Shown piece by piece: positions 55,615-63,736 of a stretch of DNA of 64,000 nucleotides. The notes beneath the pieces were generated by a model, which searched no databases, was not told the DNA's origin, and was given only the letters and a program-made list of their open reading frames with translations. Where the stretch lies: NCBI GenBank assembly GCA_018823835.1, contig JAHJHT010000002.1, forward strand, positions 496,001 to 560,000. The letters are read 5' to 3'. Origin of the DNA: Alphaproteobacteria bacterium. GTDB taxonomy: Bacteria; Pseudomonadota; Alphaproteobacteria; Rhizobiales; Rhizobiaceae. Both the position numbers and the translations under genes were made by a program. Numbering within the stretch: position 1 is the first letter of the stretch; the number at the start of each line of letters is the position of its first letter.

Positions 55615-55627
55615 ACGGGAGAAAAGC

Positions 55628-56023
55628 ATGGCCGATGCAAAGACGCAGGCGATACCCGGCGCGGTCGCCTATTTCACGGTGAGCGACAGCAAGGCGGCAA
55701 CAGCCTTCTATGAAAAGGCTTTCGGCGCCAGGCTGGCGGACCGCCGCGAAATGCCCGACGGCCGCTCCATGCATGTGCATGTCGAGATCAATGGCGGGGC
55801 GATGATGTTCAACGACCCCTTCCCCGAGCATGGCGTCGCGGACGCGCCGCCGGCCCACATCGTGCTGCACCTGATCGTCGACGACGCCGACGCGTGGTGG
55901 AAGCGGGCGACAGAGGCCGGCGCCGAGATCGTGCATCCGATCAAGGTCGAGTTCTGGGGCGACAAATACGGCCAGCTCAGGGACCCGTTCGGGGTGCATT
56001 GGGGCATCGTCGGGCCGGCCTGA
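55628..56023 (+). CDS. VOC-family (glyoxalase/bleomycin-resistance-like) protein
   Basis: A 131-residue vicinal-oxygen-chelate fold protein of the PhnB-like subgroup. Two beta-alpha-beta-beta-beta units are seen: AVAYFTVSDSKAATAFYEKA and HIVLHLIVDDADAWWKRATE. The last strand reads GQLRDPFGVHWGIV, as in PhnB-like proteins. The ATG at 55628 has GGGAGAAAA upstream and lies 13 bp after the SRPBCC stop, so the genes are cotranscribed. The substrate and metal use are unknown. Confidence 0.9.
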   Translation: MADAKTQAIPGAVAYFTVSDSKAATAFYEKAFGARLADRREMPDGRSMHVHVEINGGAMMFNDPFPEHGVADAPPAHIVLHLIVDDADAWWKRATEAGAEIVHPIKVEFWGDKYGQLRDPFGVHWGIVGPA

Positions 56024-56050
56024 CCGCTCCCGCGGAACGGCGGGGTTCGC

Positions 56051-57100
56051 CTAATCCCTGAACGCGACGACGGGGCCCGGCTGGGTAAGGCTCTGCAGGG
56101 CCTCGGTGGGCGCGCCGTCGATGGCACCCACGACGTTACGCGCGAGCTCGCGCCCGGCCAGCCTGATGTTCTCGTTGACGACCAGAAGCTGCGGCCGGAA
56201 CAGGTGCAGGAGATTGGCCGACTGCTTGGAGACGATGTCGATGTCCTCGCTGAGTTTCAGGCCGGCGTCCTCGATGCCGGCGACGAGCGCGAAGGTGGCG
56301 CCGCCGGCGCCGCTGACGATGCCGTCCGGCCGGTTGGGGCGCTGCATCAGCTGCAGGGTGCGGGCGCGGATCTGGTCGATCGAGTGATCGACGGTGACGT
56401 TGTCGAAGGCGACCTCGTCCAGCCCGTGCTCGGCCAGCGCGTCTGAAAAGCCGTCGCGCATGTGGCGGTGGTAGCTCAGCGCCGAGGGCGGCGCGAGCAG
56501 CGCCAGCCTGTGGCGGCCGAGCGCCGCGAGCCTGGCGACGGCCTCGCTGGCGAACGCGTAGTTGTCGAAATCGTGGAAGGGATGCGCCACGCCCATGTTG
56601 GTGCGGCCATGGGCGGAGAAGGGAAAGCCGCGCTCGATCATGTAGCGGACGCGCTTGTCGTCCGGTTCGGTGCGCGAGATGATGATGCCGTCGGCCGAAC
56701 CGGTCTCGACGACATAGCGCACCGGCTCGAGCGGATCGTTGTTGCGCGAATAGGGCGTTACGATCAGGTGGTAGGGCGTCTGGGCGAGCTGCTCGGATAT
56801 GCCGTAGATCATGTCGGAGACGAAGCCGCCGATCTGCTCCTCGGTGTTGAGCACCAGGCTGATCACATTGGTCTTGCCGGTGCGCAGGCGAACGCCGGCG
56901 CGGTTCGGCCGGTAGCCGACCTGGCGCGCGACGAGCTGCACGCGGCGGCGCGTCTCCTCGCCGATCTCCGGCGCATCCTTCAGCGCGCGCGACACGGTGG
57001 TGACGGCCAGACCGGTCATGAAGGCGATCGTCTTCAGGGTCGGCCGGCCGGCGCCCGACGGTGCGGGCATGTCGGACGCTGGGTCATGCGGCTTGTTCAT
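56051..57100 (-). CDS. LacI-family transcriptional repressor
   Basis: A 349-residue regulator. The HTH near residues 20-45 reads TLKTIAFMTGLAVTTVSRAL with hinge helix KDAPEIGEETRRRVQLVARQ. The periplasmic-binding-protein-like effector domain follows (VISLVLNTEEQIGGFVSDMI; DGIIISRTEPDDKRV; RPDGIVSGAGGATFALVAGI). The ATG at 57100 was preferred to a longer frame because it has GCGGGAC upstream. It is divergent from the sugar ABC operon, with two CTGTAACGTT-type palindromes in the 387 bp between them, so it almost certainly represses that operon. The inducer is unknown. Confidence 0.92.
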   Translation of the reverse strand: MNKPHDPASDMPAPSGAGRPTLKTIAFMTGLAVTTVSRALKDAPEIGEETRRRVQLVARQVGYRPNRAGVRLRTGKTNVISLVLNTEEQIGGFVSDMIYGISEQLAQTPYHLIVTPYSRNNDPLEPVRYVVETGSADGIIISRTEPDDKRVRYMIERGFPFSAHGRTNMGVAHPFHDFDNYAFASEAVARLAALGRHRLALLAPPSALSYHRHMRDGFSDALAEHGLDEVAFDNVTVDHSIDQIRARTLQLMQRPNRPDGIVSGAGGATFALVAGIEDAGLKLSEDIDIVSKQSANLLHLFRPQLLVVNENIRLAGRELARNVVGAIDGAPTEALQSLTQPGPVVAFRD

Positions 57101-57181
57101 TGTCCCGCCTCTTAACCGCCGGTGCCGCAAGCGGCAACGTTGTTGACGCACAGTGAACGGGAAATCGGGCCGAGGCAAGTT

Positions 57182-57195
57182 CTGTAACGTTACAG
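57182..57195. promoter_or_regulatory. LacI-type operator O1 (CTGTAACGTTACAG)
   Basis: A perfect 14-bp palindrome with the central CG typical of LacI-family operators. It lies 82 bp upstream of the lacI-family start and so may serve autoregulation. Confidence 0.75.
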
Positions 57196-57421
57196 TACTG
57201 ACTCCTGTTGCCCTCAGGACGCAGTCGAAGGCGCAAGAGCCCAGGCAGTCGAGCGGTGGGCGTTTCGCAGTGCAAACGGGTGCAGGATCAGCGGCTTACA
57301 GGGTTAAAGGGGCCAATTCTGTTGCATTGCAGCAGAGTTGGACCGGACGCCGAAACATGCCGGCGCGCCCGCGCCTTTAGTTCGACATTCGAAAAAATTC
57401 CGCTCTACGCCGATTTGCGCA

Positions 57422-57450
57422 TTGCGATTCCGAAATGCCTCCCCTATCCT
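57422..57450 (+). promoter_or_regulatory. Candidate promoter of the sugar ABC operon
   Basis: TTGCGA (57422-57427) and TATCCT (57445-57450) are 17 bp apart, each matching consensus at four of six positions. Transcription would begin within operator O2. Confidence 0.45.
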
Positions 57451-57455
57451 CCGAT

Positions 57456-57469
57456 CTGTAACGTTTCAG
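57456..57469. promoter_or_regulatory. LacI-type operator O2 (CTGTAACGTTTCAG)
   Basis: This copy of O1 differs at one base and lies at the predicted transcription start, 18 bp before the binding-protein ATG. Centres of O1 and O2 are 274 bp apart, close to 26 helical turns. Confidence 0.75.
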
Positions 57470-57487
57470 ATTCTGGGAGGAGTATAA

Positions 57488-58726
57488 ATGCGTTATCATT
57501 TCCTGGCCGCCGCGCTTGCCGCGTCGACAGCCATCACACTGGCAGCACCAGCCGGAGCAGCCGACCTCGAGGTCACCCACTGGTGGACGTCGGGCGGCGA
57601 AGCAGCGGCTGTCGCCGAATTCGCCAAGGCGTTCGACGCCACCGGCAACAAATGGGTCGACGGCGCCATCGCCGGCGGCGGCAGCACGGCGCGGCCAGTC
57701 ATGGTCAGCCGCATCACCGGCGGCTCGCCGATGGCCGCAACGCAGTTCAACACCGGCCGCCAGGCCGAGGAACTGGTCGAAGCCGGCCTGATGCGCGACT
57801 TCACCGATCTGGCCGCCAAAGAGGGCTGGAAGGACTTCATCCGTCCGGCCAGCCTGCTCGAAGGCTGCACGGTCGACGGCAAAGTCTACTGCGTGCCGGT
57901 CAACATCCACTCCTGGCAGTGGCTGTGGCTTTCCAACAAGGCGTTCGAGGATGCCGGCGTGCCGGTTCCGACCAACTGGGACGAATTCGTCGCCGCCGGG
58001 CCCGCACTCGAGAAGGCCGGCAAGATCCCGCTCGCCATCGGCGGCCAGTCCTGGCAGACGACCGGCACGTTCAACGTGCTGATCCCGGCCATCGCCGGCA
58101 AGGACGTCTTCCTGAAAGTCTACCAGGACCACGACGCGGAAGTGGCCGCAGGGCCCGAGATCGCGAAAGTGTTCAAGGCCGCCGACGACGCGCGCAAGAT
58201 GTCGGCCAAGTCGAACGTCCAGGACTGGAACCAGGCGACCAACCTCGTCATCACCGGCCAGGCCGGCGGACAGATCATGGGCGACTGGGCGCAGGGCGAG
58301 TTCCAGGTGGCCGGACAGGTCGCCGGCAAGGACTACACCTGCCTGCCGGGCCTCGGCGTCAACCAGCTGATCTCGACGGGCGGCGACTCGTTCTACTTCC
58401 CGAAGCTGGACGATGCCGACAAGACCGCAGCCCAGGAAGTGCTGGCATCGACGATGCTGAACGCGTCCACGCAGGTTGCGTTCAACCTGAAGAAGGGTTC
58501 CGTGCCAGTGCGCGGCGACGTCGATGTCTCGGCAGCCAATGACTGCATGAAGAAGGGCCTCGACATCCTCGCCAAGGGCAACATCATCCCCGACACCAAC
58601 CAGCTCAACACCGAGGACACCAACAACCAGCTCAACGACCTGTTCGTCGAGTTCTTCAAGACGCCCTCGATGACACCGGAAGAAGCTCAGAAGCGCTACG
58701 CGGCCATCATCGCGTCCGCCGACTGA
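57488..58726 (+). CDS. Sugar ABC transporter periplasmic binding protein
   Basis: A 412-residue family 1 solute-binding protein with a clear Sec signal peptide (MRYHFLAAALAASTAITLAA then PAGAADLE). The mature start EVTHWWTSGGEAAAVAEFAK is characteristic of glucose/mannose- or glucoside-type receptors of alphaproteobacteria and Thermus. Cysteines at CTVDGKVYC and near NDC and YTC may form disulphides. GGAGGAG lies 6-12 bp upstream of the ATG. First gene of a six-gene operon under LacI control. The ligand is probably an aldohexose, polyol or glycoside. Confidence 0.92.
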   Translation: MRYHFLAAALAASTAITLAAPAGAADLEVTHWWTSGGEAAAVAEFAKAFDATGNKWVDGAIAGGGSTARPVMVSRITGGSPMAATQFNTGRQAEELVEAGLMRDFTDLAAKEGWKDFIRPASLLEGCTVDGKVYCVPVNIHSWQWLWLSNKAFEDAGVPVPTNWDEFVAAGPALEKAGKIPLAIGGQSWQTTGTFNVLIPAIAGKDVFLKVYQDHDAEVAAGPEIAKVFKAADDARKMSAKSNVQDWNQATNLVITGQAGGQIMGDWAQGEFQVAGQVAGKDYTCLPGLGVNQLISTGGDSFYFPKLDDADKTAAQEVLASTMLNASTQVAFNLKKGSVPVRGDVDVSAANDCMKKGLDILAKGNIIPDTNQLNTEDTNNQLNDLFVEFFKTPSMTPEEAQKRYAAIIASAD

Positions 58727-58742
58727 TCTTATCGCCAAACGC

Positions 58743-58774
58743 GACAGGCCGATCCGCAAGCGGACCGGCCTGTC
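58743..58774 (+). other. Intercistronic stem-loop after the binding-protein gene
   Basis: GACAGGCCGATCCG (58743-58756) pairs with CGGACCGGCCTGTC (58761-58774) with a single A-C mismatch and a CAAG loop. There is no T-run. It lies between the binding-protein stop and the first permease and probably raises binding-protein mRNA relative to downstream genes. Confidence 0.7.
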
Positions 58775-58792
58775 CGCGCGCAGCCGGAGCCC

Positions 58793-59701
58793 ATGATGAG
58801 CATCAGCGGAACCACGACCCGCCGCCCGAGCCAGCTGTTCAGGAACCTGAACGCCAAGATCGCCTCGCTGCCGATGATCCTGACCGCGCTCGTCGTCTTT
58901 CTCGGCGGCACGGCGTGGACGATCGTCTACTCCTTCACCAACTCCAAGCTGCTGCCGCGACTGAAATTCGTCGGGCTCGACCAGTATGAGCGCCTGTGGT
59001 CGCAGTCGCGCTGGTTCACCTCGATCGAGAACCTGCTCGTCTACGGCGTGCTGTCGCTGATCTTCTCGCTGGTCATCGGCTTCATCCTTGCCGCGCTGCT
59101 CGACCAGAAGATCCGTTTCGAGAGCGTGTTCCGGACGATCTTCCTCTACCCCTTCGCGCTGTCCTTCGTCGTCACGGGACTGACCTGGCAGTGGATCCTC
59201 AATCCCGATTTCGGCGTGCAGCACATCGTGCGCAGCCTCGGCTGGGAAAGTTTCAACTTCAATCCGCTCTATGACCAGCAGATCGTCATCTACGGCATCC
59301 TGATCGCCGGGCTGTGGCAGGGCACCGGACTGATCATGTGCCTGATGCTGGCCGGCCTGCGCGGCATCGACGAGGATATCTGGAAGGCCGCGCGCGTCGA
59401 CGGCATCCCGACCTGGAAGACCTACCTGTTCATCGTCATCCCGATGATGCGTCCGGTGTTCATCACCACGCTGGTCATCATCGCCTCGGGCATCGTGCGT
59501 CTCTACGACCTGGTCGTGGCGCAGACGAGCGGCGGCCCGGGCGGCGCCTCCGAGGTGCCGGCAAAATACGTGTACGACTACATGTTCCTCGCCCAGAATC
59601 TCGGCCAGGGCTTTGCCGCATCGACCATGATGCTGCTGTCGGTGGCGATCATCGTCGTGCCATGGGCCTATCTCGAGTTCGGAGGGAAGAAGCGTGGCTG
59701 A
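58793..59701 (+). CDS. Sugar ABC transporter permease (MalF-like)
   Basis: A 302-residue inner-membrane permease with six helices. LPMILTALVVFLGGTAWTIV is helix 1, and the EAA coupling loop is DEDIWKAARVDGIPTWKTYL followed by FIVIPMMRPVF. The first of two adjacent ATG codons is used, with CGGAGCC just upstream. The stop overlaps the start of the second permease by 8 bp. It pairs with that protein to form the channel for the sugar bound by the upstream receptor. Confidence 0.93.
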   Translation: MMSISGTTTRRPSQLFRNLNAKIASLPMILTALVVFLGGTAWTIVYSFTNSKLLPRLKFVGLDQYERLWSQSRWFTSIENLLVYGVLSLIFSLVIGFILAALLDQKIRFESVFRTIFLYPFALSFVVTGLTWQWILNPDFGVQHIVRSLGWESFNFNPLYDQQIVIYGILIAGLWQGTGLIMCLMLAGLRGIDEDIWKAARVDGIPTWKTYLFIVIPMMRPVFITTLVIIASGIVRLYDLVVAQTSGGPGGASEVPAKYVYDYMFLAQNLGQGFAASTMMLLSVAIIVVPWAYLEFGGKKRG

Positions 59702-60635
59702 CGTGCAAACCCTCAACACGGTCGCCGTCGGCATCGACCCGGCCGCCGGCCAGCTATCCGGCCCGCGCGGCGCCAAGCCGCGCCGCGTGCTGTCGCGGCG
59801 CAACATCTTTCTCTACGGCACGCTGATCGTGGTTGCCGTCTATTACCTCATCCCGCTCTACGTGATGATCGTGACCTCGCTGAAGGGGATGCCCGAGATC
59901 CGCCTCGGCAACATCTTTTCGCCGCCGGTCGAGATCACCTTCGAACCCTGGGTCAAGGCCTGGGCCACGGCATGCACCGGGCTGAACTGCGACGGGCTCT
60001 CCCGCGGCTTCTGGAACTCGGTGCAGATCACCGTGCCCTCGGTGATCTTCTCGATCGCGGTGGCCTCGGTGAACGGCTATGCGCTCGCCAACTGGCGCTT
60101 CAAGGGCGCCGACACCTTTTTCACCATCCTGATCGTCGGCGCGTTCATTCCCTACCAGGTGATGATCTACCCGATCGTCATCCTGCTGCGCGAGATGGGC
60201 CTCTACGGCACGCTCTGGGGCCTCGTCATCGTGCATTCGATCTTCGGCATGCCGATCCTGACGCTGCTCTTCCGCAACTACTTCAGCTCGGTGCCGGAGG
60301 AACTCTTCAAGGCTGCGCGCGTCGACGGCGCCGGCTTCTGGCGCATCTATTTCGTCATCATGCTGCCGATGGCGCTGCCGATCTTCGTGGTCGCCATCAT
60401 CCTGCAGATCACCGGCATCTGGAACGACTTCCTGTTCGGCGTGATCTACACCAAGCCGGACACCTACCCGATGACCGTGCAGCTCAACAACATCGTCAAT
60501 TCCGTGCAAGGCGTGAAGGAGTACAACGTCAACATGGCCGCAACCATCCTGACCGGCCTGGTGCCGCTGATCGTCTATTTCGTTTCGGGCAAACTGTTCG
60601 TCCGCGGCATCGCGGCCGGCGCGGTGAAGGGATGA
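59694..60635 (+). CDS. Sugar ABC transporter permease (MalG-like)
   Basis: A 313-residue permease that starts at a GTG overlapping the first permease; GGAGGGAAG lies 5-13 bp before it. A hydrophilic tail of about 40 residues precedes helix 1 (IFLYGTLIVVAVYYLIPLYV). The EAA loop is PEELFKAARVDGAGFWRIYF and the end is the typical SGKLFVRGIAAGAVKG. A periplasmic loop with two Cys (ATACTGLNCDG) is characteristic of the glucose/glucoside permeases of this type. Its stop overlaps the ATPase gene start by 4 bp. Confidence 0.93.
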   Translation: MADVQTLNTVAVGIDPAAGQLSGPRGAKPRRVLSRRNIFLYGTLIVVAVYYLIPLYVMIVTSLKGMPEIRLGNIFSPPVEITFEPWVKAWATACTGLNCDGLSRGFWNSVQITVPSVIFSIAVASVNGYALANWRFKGADTFFTILIVGAFIPYQVMIYPIVILLREMGLYGTLWGLVIVHSIFGMPILTLLFRNYFSSVPEELFKAARVDGAGFWRIYFVIMLPMALPIFVVAIILQITGIWNDFLFGVIYTKPDTYPMTVQLNNIVNSVQGVKEYNVNMAATILTGLVPLIVYFVSGKLFVRGIAAGAVKG

Positions 60636-61738
60636 GCGGCATGGAAAGCACCGACGTCAGCGTCTCCATCCGCAACCTGTCGCTGAACTTCGGCACCGTC
60701 TCGGTGCTGAAGAACCTCGATCTCGACGTCCAGGACGGCGAGTTCCTGGTGCTGCTCGGACCGTCCGGCTGCGGCAAGTCGACCCTGCTCAACTGCATCG
60801 CCGGGCTGATGGACGTCACCGACGGGCAGATCCACATCAAGGGCAAGAACGTCACCTGGGAAGAGCCCAAGGACCGCGGCATCGGCATGGTGTTCCAGTC
60901 CTATGCGCTCTATCCGCAGATGTCGGTGAGGGGCAATCTCAGCTTCGGGCTGAAGACGGCGGGCGTCGCCAAGGACGAGATCGCCAAGCGCGTCGCGCGC
61001 ACCGCCGACGTGCTGCAGATCGAGCCGCTGCTCGACCGCAAGCCGTCGCAACTGTCGGGCGGGCAGCGCCAGCGCGTCGCCATCGGACGTGCGCTAGTGC
61101 GCGACGTCGACGTCTTCCTGTTCGACGAACCGCTGTCCAACCTCGACGCCAAGCTGCGCTCGGAACTGCGCGTCGAGATCAAGCGGCTGCACCAGAAGCT
61201 CGCCAACACGATGATCTACGTCACGCACGACCAGATCGAGGCGATGACGCTGGCCGACCGCATCGCGGTGATGCGCAGCGGCCTGATCCAGCAGCTCGAC
61301 GCGCCGCAGACCATCTACAGCCGGCCGGTCAACCGTTACGTTGCCGACTTCATCGGCTCGCCGGGCATGAATTTCATCGAGGGCGAGGTTGCCCTGAAGG
61401 ACGGCGCGGCGCATTTCCGCTTCGACGGGCTCGACATCCCGCTTGCGCGTTACGAGTTCGACAAGGCAGGCGCGAAAGCCGGACCGGCGACCTTCGGCAT
61501 CCGGCCGGAGCATGTCGCGGTCAACAGCGGCGAGGACTGGCCGTTCACCGCCACCGCGCCCGTCGAGATCGTCGAGCCGATGGGCTCCGACACGCTGGTC
61601 TGGTCGCGGCTCGGAAAGCAGGCGCTGACCATCCGCGTTTCCTCCGAGCGCACGCCGCGCGTCGGGGAAAACGTGACAATAGGATTCGATCCGATGAACG
61701 CATCGCTGTTCGATGCGGCATCGGGCGAGAGACTCTAG
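60632..61738 (+). CDS. Sugar ABC transporter ATPase (UgpC/MalK-like)
   Basis: A 368-residue ATPase. Walker A is GPSGCGKST, the signature LSGGQRQRVAIGRALV, Walker B VFLFDEPLSNLDA and the switch histidine is in MIYVTHDQIEAM. The C-terminal regulatory domain contains FGIRPEHVAV and a TOBE segment. The start ATG at 60632 overlaps the permease stop, and the upstream open frame belongs to a shadow. It completes the importer. Confidence 0.93.
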   Translation: MSGMESTDVSVSIRNLSLNFGTVSVLKNLDLDVQDGEFLVLLGPSGCGKSTLLNCIAGLMDVTDGQIHIKGKNVTWEEPKDRGIGMVFQSYALYPQMSVRGNLSFGLKTAGVAKDEIAKRVARTADVLQIEPLLDRKPSQLSGGQRQRVAIGRALVRDVDVFLFDEPLSNLDAKLRSELRVEIKRLHQKLANTMIYVTHDQIEAMTLADRIAVMRSGLIQQLDAPQTIYSRPVNRYVADFIGSPGMNFIEGEVALKDGAAHFRFDGLDIPLARYEFDKAGAKAGPATFGIRPEHVAVNSGEDWPFTATAPVEIVEPMGSDTLVWSRLGKQALTIRVSSERTPRVGENVTIGFDPMNASLFDAASGERL

Positions 61739-61778
61739 CCGGCCTCCCGGGCCCGAGACATTCTTGGAAGGAACTCAC

Positions 61779-62525
61779 ATGAACTGGTCGTTTCAACTCT
61801 ACAGCGCCCGCAATTTCCAGCCGTGGGACAAGATCCTGAAGATGCTTGCCGGTCTCGGCTACAAGGAGGTCGAGGGCTTTGGCGGCGTCTACGCCGACCC
61901 CGCCGGCTTTCGCGCGGAGATGGACAAGAACGGACTGGCGATGCCGACCGGCCATTTCCCCGTCGACATGCTGGAGAACGATTTCGACGGTGCGCGCAAG
62001 CTGGCCGACGCGCTCGGCGTCAAGACCATGATCTGCCCCTATCTGGTGGCCGAGGCGCGGCCGGCCGACGCCGCCGGCTGGCGCGGCTTCGGCGAGCGCC
62101 TCGCCGCCATCGGCGAAAAGACCACGAAGGCCGGCTACGGCTTTGCCTGGCACAATCACGATTTCGAGTTCAAGAAGCTCGCCGACGGCAGCGTGCCGCA
62201 GGAGCACATTTTCGAATCGGCTCCCGACCTCGGCTGGGAAATGGATCTTGCCTGGCTGGTGCGCGGCGGCTCGGAGCCACTCGCCTGGATCGACCGCTTC
62301 GGCAAGCGCATCGTGGCAGTGCACGTCAAGGACATCGCCAAGCCGGGCCAGGGCCTGGACGAGGACGGCTGGAGCGACGTCGGCCACGGCACCATCGACT
62401 GGGCGGCGATGCTGAAAGCGTTGCGGGCGAAGACGCCGGCGAAGCACTTCGTCATGGAGCAGGACAATCCAAACGACATCGAGCGTTTCGCGCGCCGTTC
62501 CATCGAAGCCGTCAGTTCATACTAG
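61779..62525 (+). CDS. Sugar phosphate isomerase/epimerase-like TIM-barrel protein
   Basis: A 248-residue xylose-isomerase-like barrel. Metal-binding residues are suggested by EVEGFGGVYAD, FAWHNHDFEF (His), MDLAWLVRGG, AVHVKDIAKPG and FVMEQDNP (Glu). The ATG at 61779 has GGAAGGAA upstream; a longer frame exists but lacks conservation. Such barrels act as isomerases, epimerases or, as shown more recently for some relatives, as lyases of 3-keto-glycosides. Position between a sugar importer and a Gfo/Idh/MocA dehydrogenase suggests it processes the imported sugar or its oxidised form. Confidence 0.85.
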   Translation: MNWSFQLYSARNFQPWDKILKMLAGLGYKEVEGFGGVYADPAGFRAEMDKNGLAMPTGHFPVDMLENDFDGARKLADALGVKTMICPYLVAEARPADAAGWRGFGERLAAIGEKTTKAGYGFAWHNHDFEFKKLADGSVPQEHIFESAPDLGWEMDLAWLVRGGSEPLAWIDRFGKRIVAVHVKDIAKPGQGLDEDGWSDVGHGTIDWAAMLKALRAKTPAKHFVMEQDNPNDIERFARRSIEAVSSY

Positions 62526-62550
62526 CAAGAGATTTTCAGGAGCACTCCCC

Positions 62551-63696
62551 ATGGCACGCAAACTCGGAGTCGGCATCGTCGGCTGCGGCAACATCTCGGC
62601 CGCGTATTTCTCGCTCGCGCCGCTGTTCAAGGGCATCAAGGTCACGGCCTGCGCCGACATCAACCCGGCGGCGGCAAAGGCCCGTGCCAAGGAATTCGGC
62701 GTCCGCGCCGAGGCGACGGTCGAGGACCTGATGAAGGCGAAGGACGTCGACATCGTCGTCAACCTGACCGTGCCGGCAGTCCATTACGCGATCTCGCGCC
62801 AGGCGCTCGACGCCGGCAAGCACGTCTATTCGGAAAAGCCCTTCGTGCTCGACGTCAAGGAAGGGCTCGACCTGAAGAAGCGCGCCGACAAGCAGGGCCT
62901 GCGCGTCGGCTCCGCGCCCGACACCTTTCTCGGCGGCGCGCACCAGCAGGCGCGCCACCTGGTCGACAGCGGCGCGGTCGGCCGCATCACCGGCGGTACC
63001 TGCCATGTGATGAGCCACGGCATGGAGCACTGGCACCCGAACCCGGACTTCTTCTTCCTGCCGGGCGCCGGACCGATCCTCGACCTCGGGCCCTACTACA
63101 TCACCAACCTGATCCAGCTGATCGGGCCGGTGAAGCGGGTCACGGCGCTGACCTCGACGCCCAGCAAGGAGCGCACCATCGGCAACGGCCCGCGGCTTGG
63201 CGAGAAGGTGCCGGTGAAGACGCCGACGACCATCCACGCGATCATGGAATTCGAGAGCGGCGCGGTGGTGACTTTCAACGCCAGCTGGGACGTCTGGCAG
63301 CACGGCCACTCGCCGATGGAACTCTATGGCGAGGACGGCACGCTGCACGTGCCCGACCCCAACTTCTTCGGCGGCGATCTCGCCATGACGAAGCAGGACA
63401 AGCCGGTGAAGAAGCTGCCGAAGTGGCAGCATCCCTTTGGCGTGCCCAACCAGAAGCATGCGCGCGGCATGATGGCCAATTACCGCACCGCGGGACTCGC
63501 CGACATGGCGCTGGCGATCGCCGAGGACCGCCCGCATCGCTGCTCGCTCGACATGGCGCTGCACGCCATCGACGTGATGACCGGCATCCTGAAGTCGGGC
63601 GAGACGGGCAAGTTCGTCGCCATGCGCACGACCTGCGAACGGCCCGAGGCACTCGGGGCCAAGCAGGCACGGGCCATGCTGGCAAAGAAGGCCTAG
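62551..63696 (+). CDS. Gfo/Idh/MocA-family oxidoreductase
   Basis: A 381-residue NAD(P)-dependent sugar dehydrogenase. The Rossmann motif is GIVGCGNISAAYF, the acidic/polar residue that sets cofactor choice lies in ACADINPAAA, and YSEKPFVLDV is the family E-K-P motif with its catalytic lysine. GPILDLGPYYITNLIQLIGP in the C-terminal domain carries the conserved D-x-G-x-Y/H pattern. AGGAGC lies 9-14 bp upstream of the ATG. It is the last gene of the operon. The likely role is oxidation of a sugar or glycoside taken up by the transporter. Confidence 0.92.
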   Translation: MARKLGVGIVGCGNISAAYFSLAPLFKGIKVTACADINPAAAKARAKEFGVRAEATVEDLMKAKDVDIVVNLTVPAVHYAISRQALDAGKHVYSEKPFVLDVKEGLDLKKRADKQGLRVGSAPDTFLGGAHQQARHLVDSGAVGRITGGTCHVMSHGMEHWHPNPDFFFLPGAGPILDLGPYYITNLIQLIGPVKRVTALTSTPSKERTIGNGPRLGEKVPVKTPTTIHAIMEFESGAVVTFNASWDVWQHGHSPMELYGEDGTLHVPDPNFFGGDLAMTKQDKPVKKLPKWQHPFGVPNQKHARGMMANYRTAGLADMALAIAEDRPHRCSLDMALHAIDVMTGILKSGETGKFVAMRTTCERPEALGAKQARAMLAKKA

Positions 63697-63736
63697 GCCT
63701 CCGATCCGGGAGAGCGGCCCGCCGGCCGCCTCCCCC

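Noticed and set aside
57101-57487. Short open frames in the LacI/ABC intergenic region as genes
   Set aside because: They run through the operators and into the binding-protein gene in another frame, with no conserved features.
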